The notes: generated by a model not told the origin, from the sequence alone. Positions 12,720-21,064 are shown, numbered from the stretch's first letter. The stretch is DNA of 64,000 nucleotides from Dasypus novemcinctus (GCF_030445035.2 NC_080702.1:12160029-12224028), one strand, 5' to 3'. Numbers and translations are program-made.

Positions 12720-14217
12720 AAATCAAGATATAAATTTCATTTACAATAACAATTAAAATAATAAAATGTCTAGGGATAAATCTAACCAAGAATTTAATCA
12801 AGAATGTAATGTAGTCTGTGTGTGCAGAAAATGACAAAACATTGCTAAAAAAAAAAAAAAAATCAGAGGACCTGAAAATACAAAGGAATTCCACGTTCAT
12901 GGATGGTAATATTAGATATTGTTAAAATGTAAATCCTATCCAAAGCAATTTATTGATTCAATGCAATCTGAATAAAAATGCCAACAACTATTTTTGCATA
13001 AATGGAAAAGGCAACAAACAAATTTATATGGAAGTGTAAGGGTCCCCGAATATCTAGAGCCATTTTGAAAAAATGAAGAATGAAATTGGAACACTCATAA
13101 TTCCTGACAGAAAAATTTATTACAAAGTCACAGTAATCAAAACAGCTTGATACTGGGACAAGAACATATATATAAAGCAATGAAATAGAATTAACACTCA
13201 TATATCTAGAAATTAATTTAGCAAGAAATGTAAAGGATCTTTATTCAGAAAACTATAAAACAATGCTAAAAGGAAACAAAGAAGAACTAAAGAAATGGAA
13301 GGACATTCCGTGTTCATACATGAAGAAGTCAATTCTACTCAGGTTCATTTACAGGTTCGATACATTACCAATGAAAACTCTAACAGCTTACTTTACAGAA
13401 ACTGATTAGAGAAATAGGACTTAGGACTTCCTCAAAATGAAACACTTTTGTTTTTCAAACAAGTTTTTAAGAAGGTAAAAATGCAGACTCTTCAATGGGA
13501 GAAAATCTTCAGTAGCCACATATCCAACAAGGGTTTTATTTCCATGTTATACCAAAAGATCACATAACTCAATGACAGAAATATGAAAACCTAATTTAAA
13601 AATGGGCAAAAGACTTGAATAGACATTTTTTCTAAGAAGAAATACAAATGACCAATATAGCTTATGAAAAGATGCCCTGCATTTCTAGCTATTAGGAAAT
13701 GCTGATGAAAAGTACAATGAGAGTTTCATGCCTTATAGAATGGTAATTATTAAAAAAATAGAAAGCTATGTGTGCTGGAGAGGATGTGGAGAAATATGAA
13801 CACTTCTTCACTGTTGGTGGGAATGTTAATGGTTTGCTTCTGCGGAGGATAATTTGATGGTCCCTCAGGAAGCTAAATATAGAACTGCCCTCTGCTTCAG
13901 CCATCCTACTACTAGTAAAATACATGCAGAAGGACTGAAAGCAAAGATGCTAAAAGATATTTGCACAGCCATGTTCATAGCGGTAAAACTGACAATTGCT
14001 AAAAGATGGAAATTTTAAATGTCAATCAACTGATGAATGGATAAACAAAACGTGGTATATACATACTATGTAATACTATTTGGGTGTAAGAAGAAATGTA
14101 ATCAGGATTCATGTGTCAATAAGGATAAACCTTGATGATATTACGTTGAGTGAAATAAGACAGAAACAAAAGGATGAATATTGTATGTTCTCATTGATAT
14201 GAACTAAATACAATCAG
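12720..14217 (+). mobile_element. LINE-1 ORF2 3' part, plus strand, upstream half of the provirus target
   Basis: Plus-strand L1 ORF2 sequence. Markers are ctagggataaatctaaccaa (12770s), gatactgggacaagaacata (13150s), gctggagaggatgtggagaa (13770s), ctgttggtgggaatg and gagtgaaataagacagaaac (14150s). These run in the normal order of the ORF2 C-terminal half. A segment near 13208-13430 repeats text already present at about 12760-12900, so two fragments or an internal duplication are joined here. The element is cut at 14217 by the ERV and resumes at 19200. It is dead, with many stops. Confidence 0.85.
14212..14217. repeat. 6-bp target-site duplication, left of provirus (aatcag)
   Basis: aatcag directly precedes the TG of the 5' LTR and recurs directly after the CA of the 3' LTR (19194-19199). 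A 6-bp duplication is usual for class II (betaretrovirus-like) integrases. Confidence 0.93.
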
Positions 14218-14490
14218 TGCGGTCACCCCTCGGGCTGAAGTGTGGTTTGCTGGCCTGGCAGGGGAGCGGCCGCGGTAGGCCTAATTCCGCTGCCCCCATA
14301 ATAGGGTGGCTGGTCGGACTCACCGCCACCCCTGAAGGAAGCTCGGCATGGGCGCAGAGTGCCCTCGGGTCTCCCCTTCTCGGCAGCCATGCTTCCGCGG
14401 CCGCCCCTCCTTCCAGATGGCGCCACCCGATGCCTTGTGGGGTGGCACCCTTCTTCTTCCTTCTCCCTAGGGCAGAAAATTCCAGTCTGC

Positions 14491-14667
14491 CCTTTTCCCC
14501 TCCCCCGACAGCAGCAACAGCCAGGTGTGGGCGGAAAAATCCAGCCCGCCCTTTTCCCCTCCCCCGACAGCAGCAACAGCCAGGTGTGGGCGGAAAAATC
14601 CAGCCCGCCCTTTTCCCTTCCCCCAACAGCAGCAACAGCCAGGCGTGGGCGGGAAACTCAAGTCTGC
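14491..14667 (+). repeat. Three 59-bp tandem units in U3
   Basis: The units start with ccttttcccc or ccttttccct at 14491, 14550 and 14609. The first two are nearly identical, while the third differs at its end (gggaaactcaag). The equivalent region has two units in the 3' LTR (18512-18629) and one in the solo-type LTR (from about 41990). Repeats upstream of a retroviral TATA box often act as enhancers, but that role is only inferred here. Confidence 0.9.
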
Positions 14668-14841
14668 CCTCCACCCCAGCAACAGCAGCCACCAATCCCT
14701 AAACCCTGCCCCTTCCCCCAGCAACAGCGACAGCCAATCCCTAACCACCACCCCTCCCCCGTCCAGTACCGCCCACTGACCTTTTGCCAGCAACCAATCA
14801 GAACAGGGCGTGGCTTCGACCAATCAGCCTTCCCCAGCCCC

Positions 14842-14848
14842 TATAAAA
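14842..14848 (+). promoter_or_regulatory. LTR TATA box
   Basis: TATAAAA lies in the context cccctataaaactg, preceded by two ccaatcag (CCAAT-type) boxes within about 60 bp. The same arrangement is kept in the 3' LTR and in the solo-type LTR. It is the presumed polymerase II core promoter of the element. Confidence 0.85.
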
Positions 14849-14864
14849 CTGTTGCCTCTCCCTC

Positions 14865-14870
14865 AGTAAA
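14865..14870 (+). terminator. LTR polyadenylation-type signal AGTAAA
   Basis: AGTAAA lies only 17 bp past the TATA box, in ccctcagtaaagtgg, and is present in all three LTRs. With initiation expected about 25-30 bp after the TATA, the signal falls around or just before the cap site. That would put it in U3 and make R short, as in some betaretroviruses. Mapping of transcript ends would be needed to confirm this. Confidence 0.6.
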
Positions 14871-15077
14871 GTGGACTTGCGTGTTTACCTTGTCTCCGCG
14901 GTAGTTCTTCTGCCGTGCGCCCTCCAGTCCTGAGAGCCCCCGACAAGGGCCTGGCCTCCCTTGTCCCCAGTTCGTCGCCTACTTCTCCGGGCGACCCCTT
15001 CGTCGCCGGCTTCGCCGGGCGACCCCGTCAGCTGAACCGCGCAACCCCTTGTGAGACCGATCCCTTGTCTGCTGCCG

Positions 15078-15169
15078 GACCGACCCCTCGTCCCAAGCGG
15101 GACTGACCCCTCATCCCAAGTGGGACCAACCCCTCGTCCAGAGCTGGACCGACCCCTCGTCCGCAGCCA
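15078..15169 (+). repeat. Four 23-bp tandem units in U5
   Basis: The unit is gaccgacccctcgtcccaag followed by cgg, starting at 15078, 15101, 15124 and 15147, with the last units diverged. The 3' LTR also has four, while the solo-type LTR has five. All units are CpG-rich, and most differences are C/T changes as expected from CpG decay. Confidence 0.85.
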
Positions 15170-15205
15170 GACCCCACCTCTACCGACCGAGCAAGCCGCT
15201 GCAGC

Positions 15206-15223
15206 TGGCGCCCAATGTGGGGC
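15206..15223 (+). promoter_or_regulatory. Primer-binding site, tRNA-Lys type
   Basis: tggcgcccaatgtggggc starts two bases after the LTR end. It matches the 18-base site for tRNA-Lys(1,2) used by many class II retroviruses, except for one C-to-T change in a CpG. The solo-type LTR has the unmutated version at 42638-42655. This site primes minus-strand DNA synthesis. Confidence 0.92.
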
Positions 15224-15260
15224 AAGGCAACCCCACCACAGCCTCACTCCATAACCTGGC

Positions 15261-15840
15261 AGCCCTACCCCCTCCTCTCTTCTCACCTTGGGACTTCTCT
15301 CGTGCAACATTGCTGCTACCTGAGCCTTGGCTACCTCATATGATCCACGGCGGTCTGGGAGAATCGCTGGATGGCTTTCTCCTTCCATGTCGGGGGCTTA
15401 TACCGACCCGCTATGATTAAGAGGAGCCTTGGATTTCTCGGGAGCGTGCGCTTGCACGTCTGAAGTAATCCTACCACAGCCCTACGCCCTCCTCTCTTCT
15501 CACCTTGGGACTTCTCTCGTGCAACATTGCTGCTACCTGAGCCTTAGCTACCTCATACGATCCACGGCGGTCTGGGAGAATCGCTGGATGGCTTTCTCCT
15601 TCCATGTCAGGGGCTTATACCGACCCGCTATGATTAAGAGGAGCCTTGGATTTCTCGGGAGCGTGTGCTTGCACGTCTGAATTAACCCTCCCACAGCCCT
15701 ACGCCCTCCTCTCTTCTCACCCCTATCTTTTCGCTCTGCATTGCTGCTCCTGAACCTTGGTGACCTCATACGATCCACGGATGATTAAGAGGCGCCAATA
15801 AAACTCTCAGGAGCGCGTGCCTGAGCACCTCCACCCCTGC
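15261..15840 (+). repeat. Leader tandem repeat, 217-bp unit (two full, one partial)
   Basis: Units begin agccctaccccctcctctc at 15261, agccctacgccctcctctc at 15478 and the same text at 15695, so the period is exactly 217 bp. The first two are nearly identical and include cgatccacggcggtctggga and ccgacccgctatgattaaga. The third is internally deleted and diverged. The repeats sit between the primer-binding site and the splice donor, where packaging and dimerisation signals lie in retroviruses. Any packaging role is inference. Confidence 0.9.
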
Positions 15841-16012
15841 CTTCACCTCTGCCTCCTCCCCTCCATGCTTGCTCCCCTTTGCCTTGCTTCACTGCTCGTC
15901 GTCCTGCCCTCCCCTCGTCAGGGCCTTCTTTTGGCCCGCGACCACCGTCGGAGTCCCATCGGCTCCGACCCCTTGTCTCACCGCGCACCTCGGCTCCCAT
16001 CGCCGCGCTCTC

Positions 16013-16020
16013 AAGGTAAG
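16013..16020 (+). promoter_or_regulatory. Splice-donor-like site upstream of gag
   Basis: caag|gtaag with GT at 16016-16017 is a near-consensus 5' splice site between the leader and the gag ATG at 16058, the usual place for the major donor of a retrovirus. Use is inferred. Confidence 0.65.
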
Positions 16021-16057
16021 GGCCCCTTTTCTTATCGGCTCCAAAAGGCCATTAGCA

Positions 16058-16309
16058 ATGGGTAACATGCTATCTGCTAAGCAAGCCCCGCAAGTTCGGG
16101 CTCTCGCCGGTCTCCTAGACACTCACCGGTGTAAGATCTCTTTGAAACAGCTCCAAGTATATTGGGACCTTCTTCTCCCCTTTAATCCGTGGCTTACCAC
16201 GTGTCAGCTTTGGGACCCGGACACCTATACTCGCCTTATAGATAGGGTCACTTTTGCTGTGGAGCAGGAAGGTAAAAGATTCCCTCCTGGCTTATTACAG
16301 GCAACATGA
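16058..16309 (+). pseudogene. gag: gag 5' fragment (matrix N-terminus), 83 codons
   Basis: The frame starts ATG GGT AAC, so Met-Gly-Asn provides a glycine for N-myristoylation, as in retroviral matrix proteins that bind the plasma membrane. It reads on through a helical, Leu-rich stretch that includes the WDLLLPFNPWL segment and ends at a TGA at 16307-16309. The frame is open upstream to 15869, but I chose 16058 because it lies just after the splice donor and restores the Met-Gly start. After the TGA the same frame runs 33 codons to a TAA (16409), but composition changes at once and no capsid or nucleocapsid motif is seen. Only about the first eighth of a normal gag is left. Assignment to gag rests on position and N-terminal style, not on a database match. 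Confidence 0.7.
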
Positions 16310-17198
16310 AGTCCAGAAGAAATCTTAAAGGGTATAATCTATGATATGCTATATAAACAAGGATTTAAAAGCAGCTATACCAAGAAAGTAAGAATTATGA
16401 GTCAACTGTAAATAAATTATATATTTCTGTTAATGTGTTGTAATTGTTCTGTGTTTGTCTGTCTGTTCGTTCAATGTCAACGTATATTGTGATACCTCCG
16501 GATGGTAAATATAAATTACTAGAAATCTTTAAAAGAGCTCTATTCAAATGGCCAAAAATTAAATAAGCGCTTATATTAATACTTAAGTTTATTATATTAA
16601 TACATAAGTTTAAATGTTAATAAGATATCTACAATTAAAAAAAATTGTAAGTCTTAATTAACAAAATTAACTGTACGTCTTCATAAAAAGTTGTTCTTGC
16701 CTAGATTAAAATGAATAACTTATTTTTCTTCACAGGATAATATAAAGAATGTAAAACTTATATGAATATTAAAAAGGTTAAAAGTTTGTAAAAATGCTAA
16801 CGGAAATGTAATAAGTTTTGCAAAAAGACGTATTTTGTCCTAAAGTAAGATGGCTAATTTTTCATAAACTCTTGAAATTTAATTTGCATGCGGCAAGTGT
16901 AAAAGGTATTGTGATAACTTTACGGAAGGGAATGTGTTCTGTAAGGATAAAATTTATCTTCAATAGTTTACATTAAGGTATTAAATGGCTAATTCCAAAA
17001 GGTCATTCTTAAATATATATATATAAAACTAAATTGATGATAATAATAATAAAAGGTAATTTTATAACGGGAAAGATTAACAGCAACCAAGCTCCCCTGC
17101 CAACTTGCTTTTAGGAAACGGTTTCTAATATTGCATGCTACTAAGTATTTAAAGAAAAGTTATTCTTAAGGAAACAAAAAATGGTTTTGTCTTTGCAG
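16310..17198 (+). other. AT-rich non-coding interior of the provirus, ending in an acceptor-like site
   Basis: About 0.9 kb of very AT-rich DNA replaces the expected gag-pro-pol region. No frame exceeds a few dozen codons and no polymerase motif is visible. The block ends at tggttttgtctttgcag (AG at 17197-17198), a pyrimidine-rich 3' splice-site-like sequence. After it the composition turns back to the C-rich style of the viral ends. It could be the remnant of a rearranged viral interior or captured foreign DNA. Confidence 0.65.
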
Positions 17199-17409
17199 CC
17201 ATTGTCTATTTAAGCAACACCCCTCGCTATCGGCCTAGCCACTGTTGCGCCAGACGATTGGAACCTTAAACAAAGACTCCTCCTCACTGTCATCTTCCTA
17301 TCTATCGTTACTATATTTACTGCCCTCATTCTCCTTCGTTTATAAAGCAGTCTCCTACAAACCACAAAGCTTCTGTCTTAAACATACCATTCTCAACCCT
17401 ATCCTCTAA

Positions 17410-17619
17410 ATGATCTTCTCACTTCCCCCACAGCCTTTAATACTCTATTTCTTCCTCATAACCTTTGCTTTCTTGATAATATTTTCCGCCATCTGTCTAG
17501 CCGCTACCACCCCAGAAGATTGTAACCACGGCCCCCCATGCCGCCATCGCTCTCAAGCAGCTCCAGCCCTGCTAAACGGCCCGCAACCCGCTTTCCCCGG
17601 CCCGCGGCCTGCTTTCTAG
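17410..17619 (+). pseudogene. env: env 5' remnant: signal-peptide-like frame, 69 codons
   Basis: The frame begins MIFSLPPQPLILYFFLI. It continues through a hydrophobic core to AICLAATTPEDC, which looks like a signal peptide with a cleavage point near the Ala residues. It then turns Pro/Cys-rich and stops at about residue 69. The place, between an acceptor-like site and the 3' LTR, is that of env. An envelope precursor is normally hundreds of residues, so most of the surface subunit is missing. It could also be an unrelated small secreted-type frame. Confidence 0.5.
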
Positions 17620-17753
17620 CATCCAATAACGCTTCTGCTCTTGCCTCCCCATACTTCTGCGGAGCTTCCTCCTGTCTCGACCTCACTCCTCTTCTCAGCC
17701 ATCCAAAGCGTCCTTTCTCATCCCCCGCCCCCCTCCTTTTTTCGCTTGAACCC

Positions 17754-18238
17754 CTACTGCGTTGCAGATTGGGCCACCCCATGTCGGCCCGCCCCATTAA
17801 CATCGGCCTCGCTCGCGCCCGTGAAGACTTTGGCCTTCTTATTGTCCTCGCCTACGTCTCCACCACTCCCGACGCTGCCGCCACCACCGTCGCTGGTGCC
17901 CTGACGCGACTTGTCCTCACCGCTGCGATCCTCCAGACCATCACACAGTCTGCCTCTACCGCTCTTCGCTGCCAAGAAGAGATCAACTACCTGTAACGCG
18001 CTGTCATCCTGGACTTTTAACAAGCAAATGGACCTTATAGCCACCGAGATCAACAAGAATTGGACATTGGCCACCCTTGCTTGCAACGGCAAGATACCGC
18101 CCCCTAAATTGTACATTTATATCCCCGTCATACTCACCTCCCTCTTCAGCCCCGCTTCCCTCATTGCTTACTGCCTCTTGGGCCTCGGCTACTTGTTGCT
18201 GCTGCCATCCTGGCCCTTATTTGAAAAGAAGGGGGAAA
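17754..18238 (+). pseudogene. env: env 3' remnant: transmembrane-subunit-like pieces, frameshifted
   Basis: One frame (to 17996) has Ala/Thr-rich helix text followed by ILQTITQSASTALRCQEEI, in the style of the heptad region of retroviral transmembrane subunits. Another frame (from about 17911) holds an aromatic stretch and two hydrophobic segments, beginning with YIPVILTSLFSPASLIAY and ending LLLLPSWPLFEKKGE at the polypurine tract. The two halves lie in different frames, so no product can be made. The second frame lacks a stop before the LTR and reads on into U3. The assignment is by location and hydropathy only. Confidence 0.5.
18224..18238 (+). promoter_or_regulatory. Polypurine tract
   Basis: aaaagaagggggaaa directly precedes the TG of the 3' LTR. 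It is the plus-strand DNA primer site of a retrovirus. Confidence 0.93.
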
Positions 18239-19193
18239 TGCGGTCACCCCTCGGGCTGAAGTGTGGTTTGCTGGCCTGGCAGGGGAGCGGCCGCAGTAGG
18301 CCTAATTCCGCTGCCCCCATAATAGGGTGGCTGGTCGGACTCACCGCCACCCCTGAAGGAAGCTCGGCATGGGCGCAGAGTGCCCTCGGGTCTCCCCTTC
18401 TCGGCAGCCATGCTTCCGCGGCCGCCCCTCCTCCCAGATGGCGCCACCCGATGCCTTGTGGGGCGGCACCCTTCTTCTTCCTTCTCCCTAGGGCAGAAAA
18501 TTCCAGTCTGCCCTTTTCCCCTCCCCCGACAGCAGCAACAGCCAGGTGTGGGCGGAAAAATCCAGCCCGCCCTTTTCCCTTCCCCCGACAGCAGCAACAG
18601 CCAGGCGTGGGCGGGAAACTCAAGTCTGCCCTCCACCCCAGCAACAGCAGCCACCAATCCCTAAACCCTGCCCCTTCCCCCAGCAACAGCGACAGCCAAT
18701 CCCTAACCACCACCCCTCCCCCGTCCAGTACCGCCCACTGACCTTTTGCCAGCAACCAATCAGAACAGGGCGTGGCTTCGACCAATCAGCCTTCCCCAGC
18801 CCCTATAAAACTGTTGCCTCTCCCTCAGTAAAGTGGACTTGCGTGTTTACCTTGTCTCCGCGGTAGTTCTTCTGCCGTGCGCCCTCCAGTCCTGAGAGCC
18901 CCCGACAAGGGCCTGGCCTCCCTTGTCCCCAGTTCGTCGCCTGCTTCTCCGGGCGACCCCTTCGTCACCGGCTTCTCCGGGCGACCCCTTCGTCGCCGGC
19001 TTAGCCGGGCGACCCCGTCAGCCGAACCGCGCAACCCCTTGTGAGACCGATCCCTTGTCTGCTGCCGGACCGACCCCTCGTCCCAAGCGGGACCGACCCC
19101 TCGTCCCAAGCGGGACCAACCCCTCGTCCAGAGCTGGACCGACCCCTCGTCCGCAGCCAGACCCCACCTCTACCGACCGAGCAAGCCGCTGCA
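18239..19193 (+). repeat. 3' LTR (955 bp)
   Basis: It matches the 5' LTR closely, beginning tgcggtcacccctcggg and ending gcaagccgctgca. It has two instead of three 59-bp U3 units and three instead of two 28-bp units after the promoter (from about 18942). CCAAT boxes, TATAAAA and AGTAAA are kept. The few substitutions are mainly C/T at CpG sites. Confidence 0.93.
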
Positions 19194-19199
19194 AATCAG
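19194..19199. repeat. 6-bp target-site duplication, right of provirus (aatcag)
   Basis: This matches 14212-14217 exactly. Confidence 0.93.
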
Positions 19200-19560
19200 T
19201 AAACTTAAGGAATTACATTATAGTGTATAGATTAGGAGACAATGCTGGTTAAGAACGGGAGATGATACTGAATGTATATAGAATGTTTAATGAGGTCAGT
19301 TGTAAATATACTGTAATGGATAGAGTTGACATAGCACATTATAATGACTATTACACACACTGCTTATTTATAACCTGGGATTGAAGTTGAAAGATGTAGT
19401 CTAGAGAGGTTAATGTTAATTGAATGACAACATAACGGTAATCTAGGAGTTGCATAAAATGGTGATTTTGGTGGTAGATGAGGATTGTGGTTAATACTAT
19501 AAATACAAGAATGTTCTTCAATGACAAGATGTTAAGAATTTTGTGATAAATAGGAAAAAT
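19200..19560 (+). mobile_element. LINE-1 3' UTR, plus strand, downstream half of the provirus target
   Basis: This continues the plus-strand L1 cut by the ERV, with gaattacattatagtgtata, acaatgctggttaagaacg and later A/T-rich 3' UTR text. The distal end is uncertain. Confidence 0.65.
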
Positions 19561-19775
19561 ACAACTAATAAAATTTGTGGCTTATAGTTATCAGTAATAT
19601 TGTAATATTTTTGTAGAAATGGTAAAGAAGGTGCTATATTGCTGCTAACGGGAAAAAATACATGTTTAATTTTATGAACTATGAATAAGATCAAAGATTT
19701 TTTCTTCAATTTCTTCATTAAGAAGGAGACGTTGGTCATGACATGTAACCTACGTCGAATCATTTATATATCTTT

Positions 19776-20910
19776 TTTTATGGGCTAAAAATAGCTTATT
19801 TCAAAGGCTGTGGCAGAACTCATTAAAAGTAGGACTTTTCCATCTCTGGACCTATAAATGAGCCCTCAACAATTATGAAGCACAAAACCCAGTGTCCACA
19901 TATTCTTCCATCCCACTGGTCAGAAAATATCTGATTAATAAAATCTTCAGTAACATAATCCACTGTCCGAGAGGCTCAAGTACTGGAATTCCTTTTCATT
20001 CTGGCTAGTATTCAAAAGTAAAAAGAATACTACTCCTAGTAGTAGTAATAACATTGACGCCGCACCAATAGATTTATTCAGTAACACTCCAACCAACGAA
20101 GAAGACCACCATCCCCTTTCAGGAAGCTGACAGGTGGGCAGGCGGTAGGGCTCCACCTGGAGAACCAGGCAGCCAAGCGCCGGGAGGCAGGAAGTGTCGC
20201 GGGGCAGGGCCGAGGCGGGGCTAGATCTAAGGGCGCCCCCCACGGAGCCACCAGTGCGTGGAGGTGGGAAGAGAGCAGCCCTTTAGCCCTCGGCACCGCC
20301 GCGGCCGTGTTCCGTCCACCCCGGCTTGGGCCTCGGCCCAGGGAGAGCCCGAGCTTAGAAAGTCCCAGCGCCGAGCCCGGGCCCCGGCTCTGCCCTTGGC
20401 CGGGAGGAGGGAGGCTGGAGCCAGGCACGGCGCCCGCGGACCCGGCCTCCCGCCGCCTCCCGCGGAGGTGAGAGTGGGTCTGGGGGCCCGGCGCCCCCCT
20501 CCCTCCAGCCGAGGCGGGGCCGGCGGGACGCAGCCCGCGGGGCGGGAGGTCACGGCTGCGGGGCCCAGGCGAGGGCAGCGACCTCAGCGGTCCCTTTGGC
20601 CTCGCGGCCTGCGGGGCCTCGTCCTCCTCCCGCAGCAGCTTGGACGGAAGGAGCTGGGGCTGCTCGTTCACTTCTGAGCCTCCTGGCCGGAGCGCGGCGC
20701 CATCTCCACCGCGGGAGGAGAAGCCGGGACGGCTGAGGGGGCGGCGGACTGAGGACCCTCAGCGAGGGCTCCTGGCGCCGCCGGGCTCCCGGGGGACGCA
20801 GCCCGAGAAGCCGCGGCGGCGGCGGTTGTGGCAGCCCCGACAGGTCCCGCCTCCTCGCCCGGCCGGCCCGGTCCCCACGGACGGAGCCTGCGGGAGACGG
20901 GGAACCCATT
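19776..20910 (-). pseudogene. GC-rich, CpG-rich segment with AT-rich tail; possible processed pseudogene or CpG-island promoter
   Basis: 20110-20910 is an isolated block of very high GC and CpG. Read on the minus strand it contains an ATG in good context (gtggagatggcgccgcg, near 20700) that stops after 11 codons, followed by a 197-codon frame (20078-20671) low in complexity. It then passes into AT-rich text with AATAAA (about 20073-20068 on this strand) and AATAAG (near 19790), and a short A-run near 19780. That gradient fits a retro-copied mRNA. The hydrophobic run at the frame end comes from a (tag)n microsatellite. I do not recognise a protein. A bidirectional CpG-island promoter with a first exon on the plus strand is equally possible. 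Confidence 0.35.
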
Positions 20911-21064
20911 TATGTGTCTTTCTTAACACTGGGGAAACAGTCGTTAGCTTTTAGGATAAATAAGATAAATGTGACTGGAAAGAATATTTTAGATTAGTGC
21001 TTCCCTAAATTGTTAAGCTTCCTTTTGTCTGTTTTTTATTTTTTGAACTTGTGATAAAGTCAGA

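Larger units (their letters stand above)
14218..15203 (+). repeat. 5' LTR (986 bp)
   Basis: The LTR begins tgcggtcacccctcggg and ends gcaagccgctgca. U3 is GC-rich and holds three 59-bp tandem units (14491-14667) with repeated cagcagcaacagccagg, then ccaatcag boxes near 14792 and 14820 and a TATAAAA at 14842-14848. An AGTAAA polyadenylation-type signal follows at 14865-14870. Downstream are two copies of a 28-bp unit (from 14982) and four 23-bp units (15078-15169). U3, R and U5 borders cannot be fixed by eye. Long open frames through U3 are discussed separately. Confidence 0.93.
14218..19193 (+). mobile_element. Class II endogenous retrovirus, non-autonomous, complete LTR to LTR
   Basis: A 4.98-kb provirus. 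Its parts are the 5' LTR (14218-15203), a Lys-type primer-binding site (15206-15223), a leader with a 217-bp tandem repeat, a splice-donor-like site, the gag start (16058-16309), an AT-rich non-coding block (16310-17198), env remnants (17410-18238), a polypurine tract and the 3' LTR (18239-19193). Protease, reverse transcriptase and integrase are absent. The 6-bp target duplication is intact. The two LTRs differ by only about a dozen substitutions outside repeat-number changes, which suggests a fairly recent insertion. Class II is inferred from primer-binding site, duplication length and the N-terminal gag style. As it lacks pol, it would have needed a helper virus; it is disabled and fragmentary as a virus. 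Confidence 0.9.

Noticed and set aside
14185..15500. Many long frames on both strands over the LTR
   Set aside because: They are mostly shadows of GC-rich LTR repeats. Only the frame entering from env is kept, as a low-confidence finding.
20078..20671. 197-codon minus-strand frame starting MNEQPQLLPSK
   Set aside because: It lies in a CpG-rich block with competing long frames on both strands. It has low complexity and no motif, and its hydrophobic neighbour comes from a (tag)n repeat.
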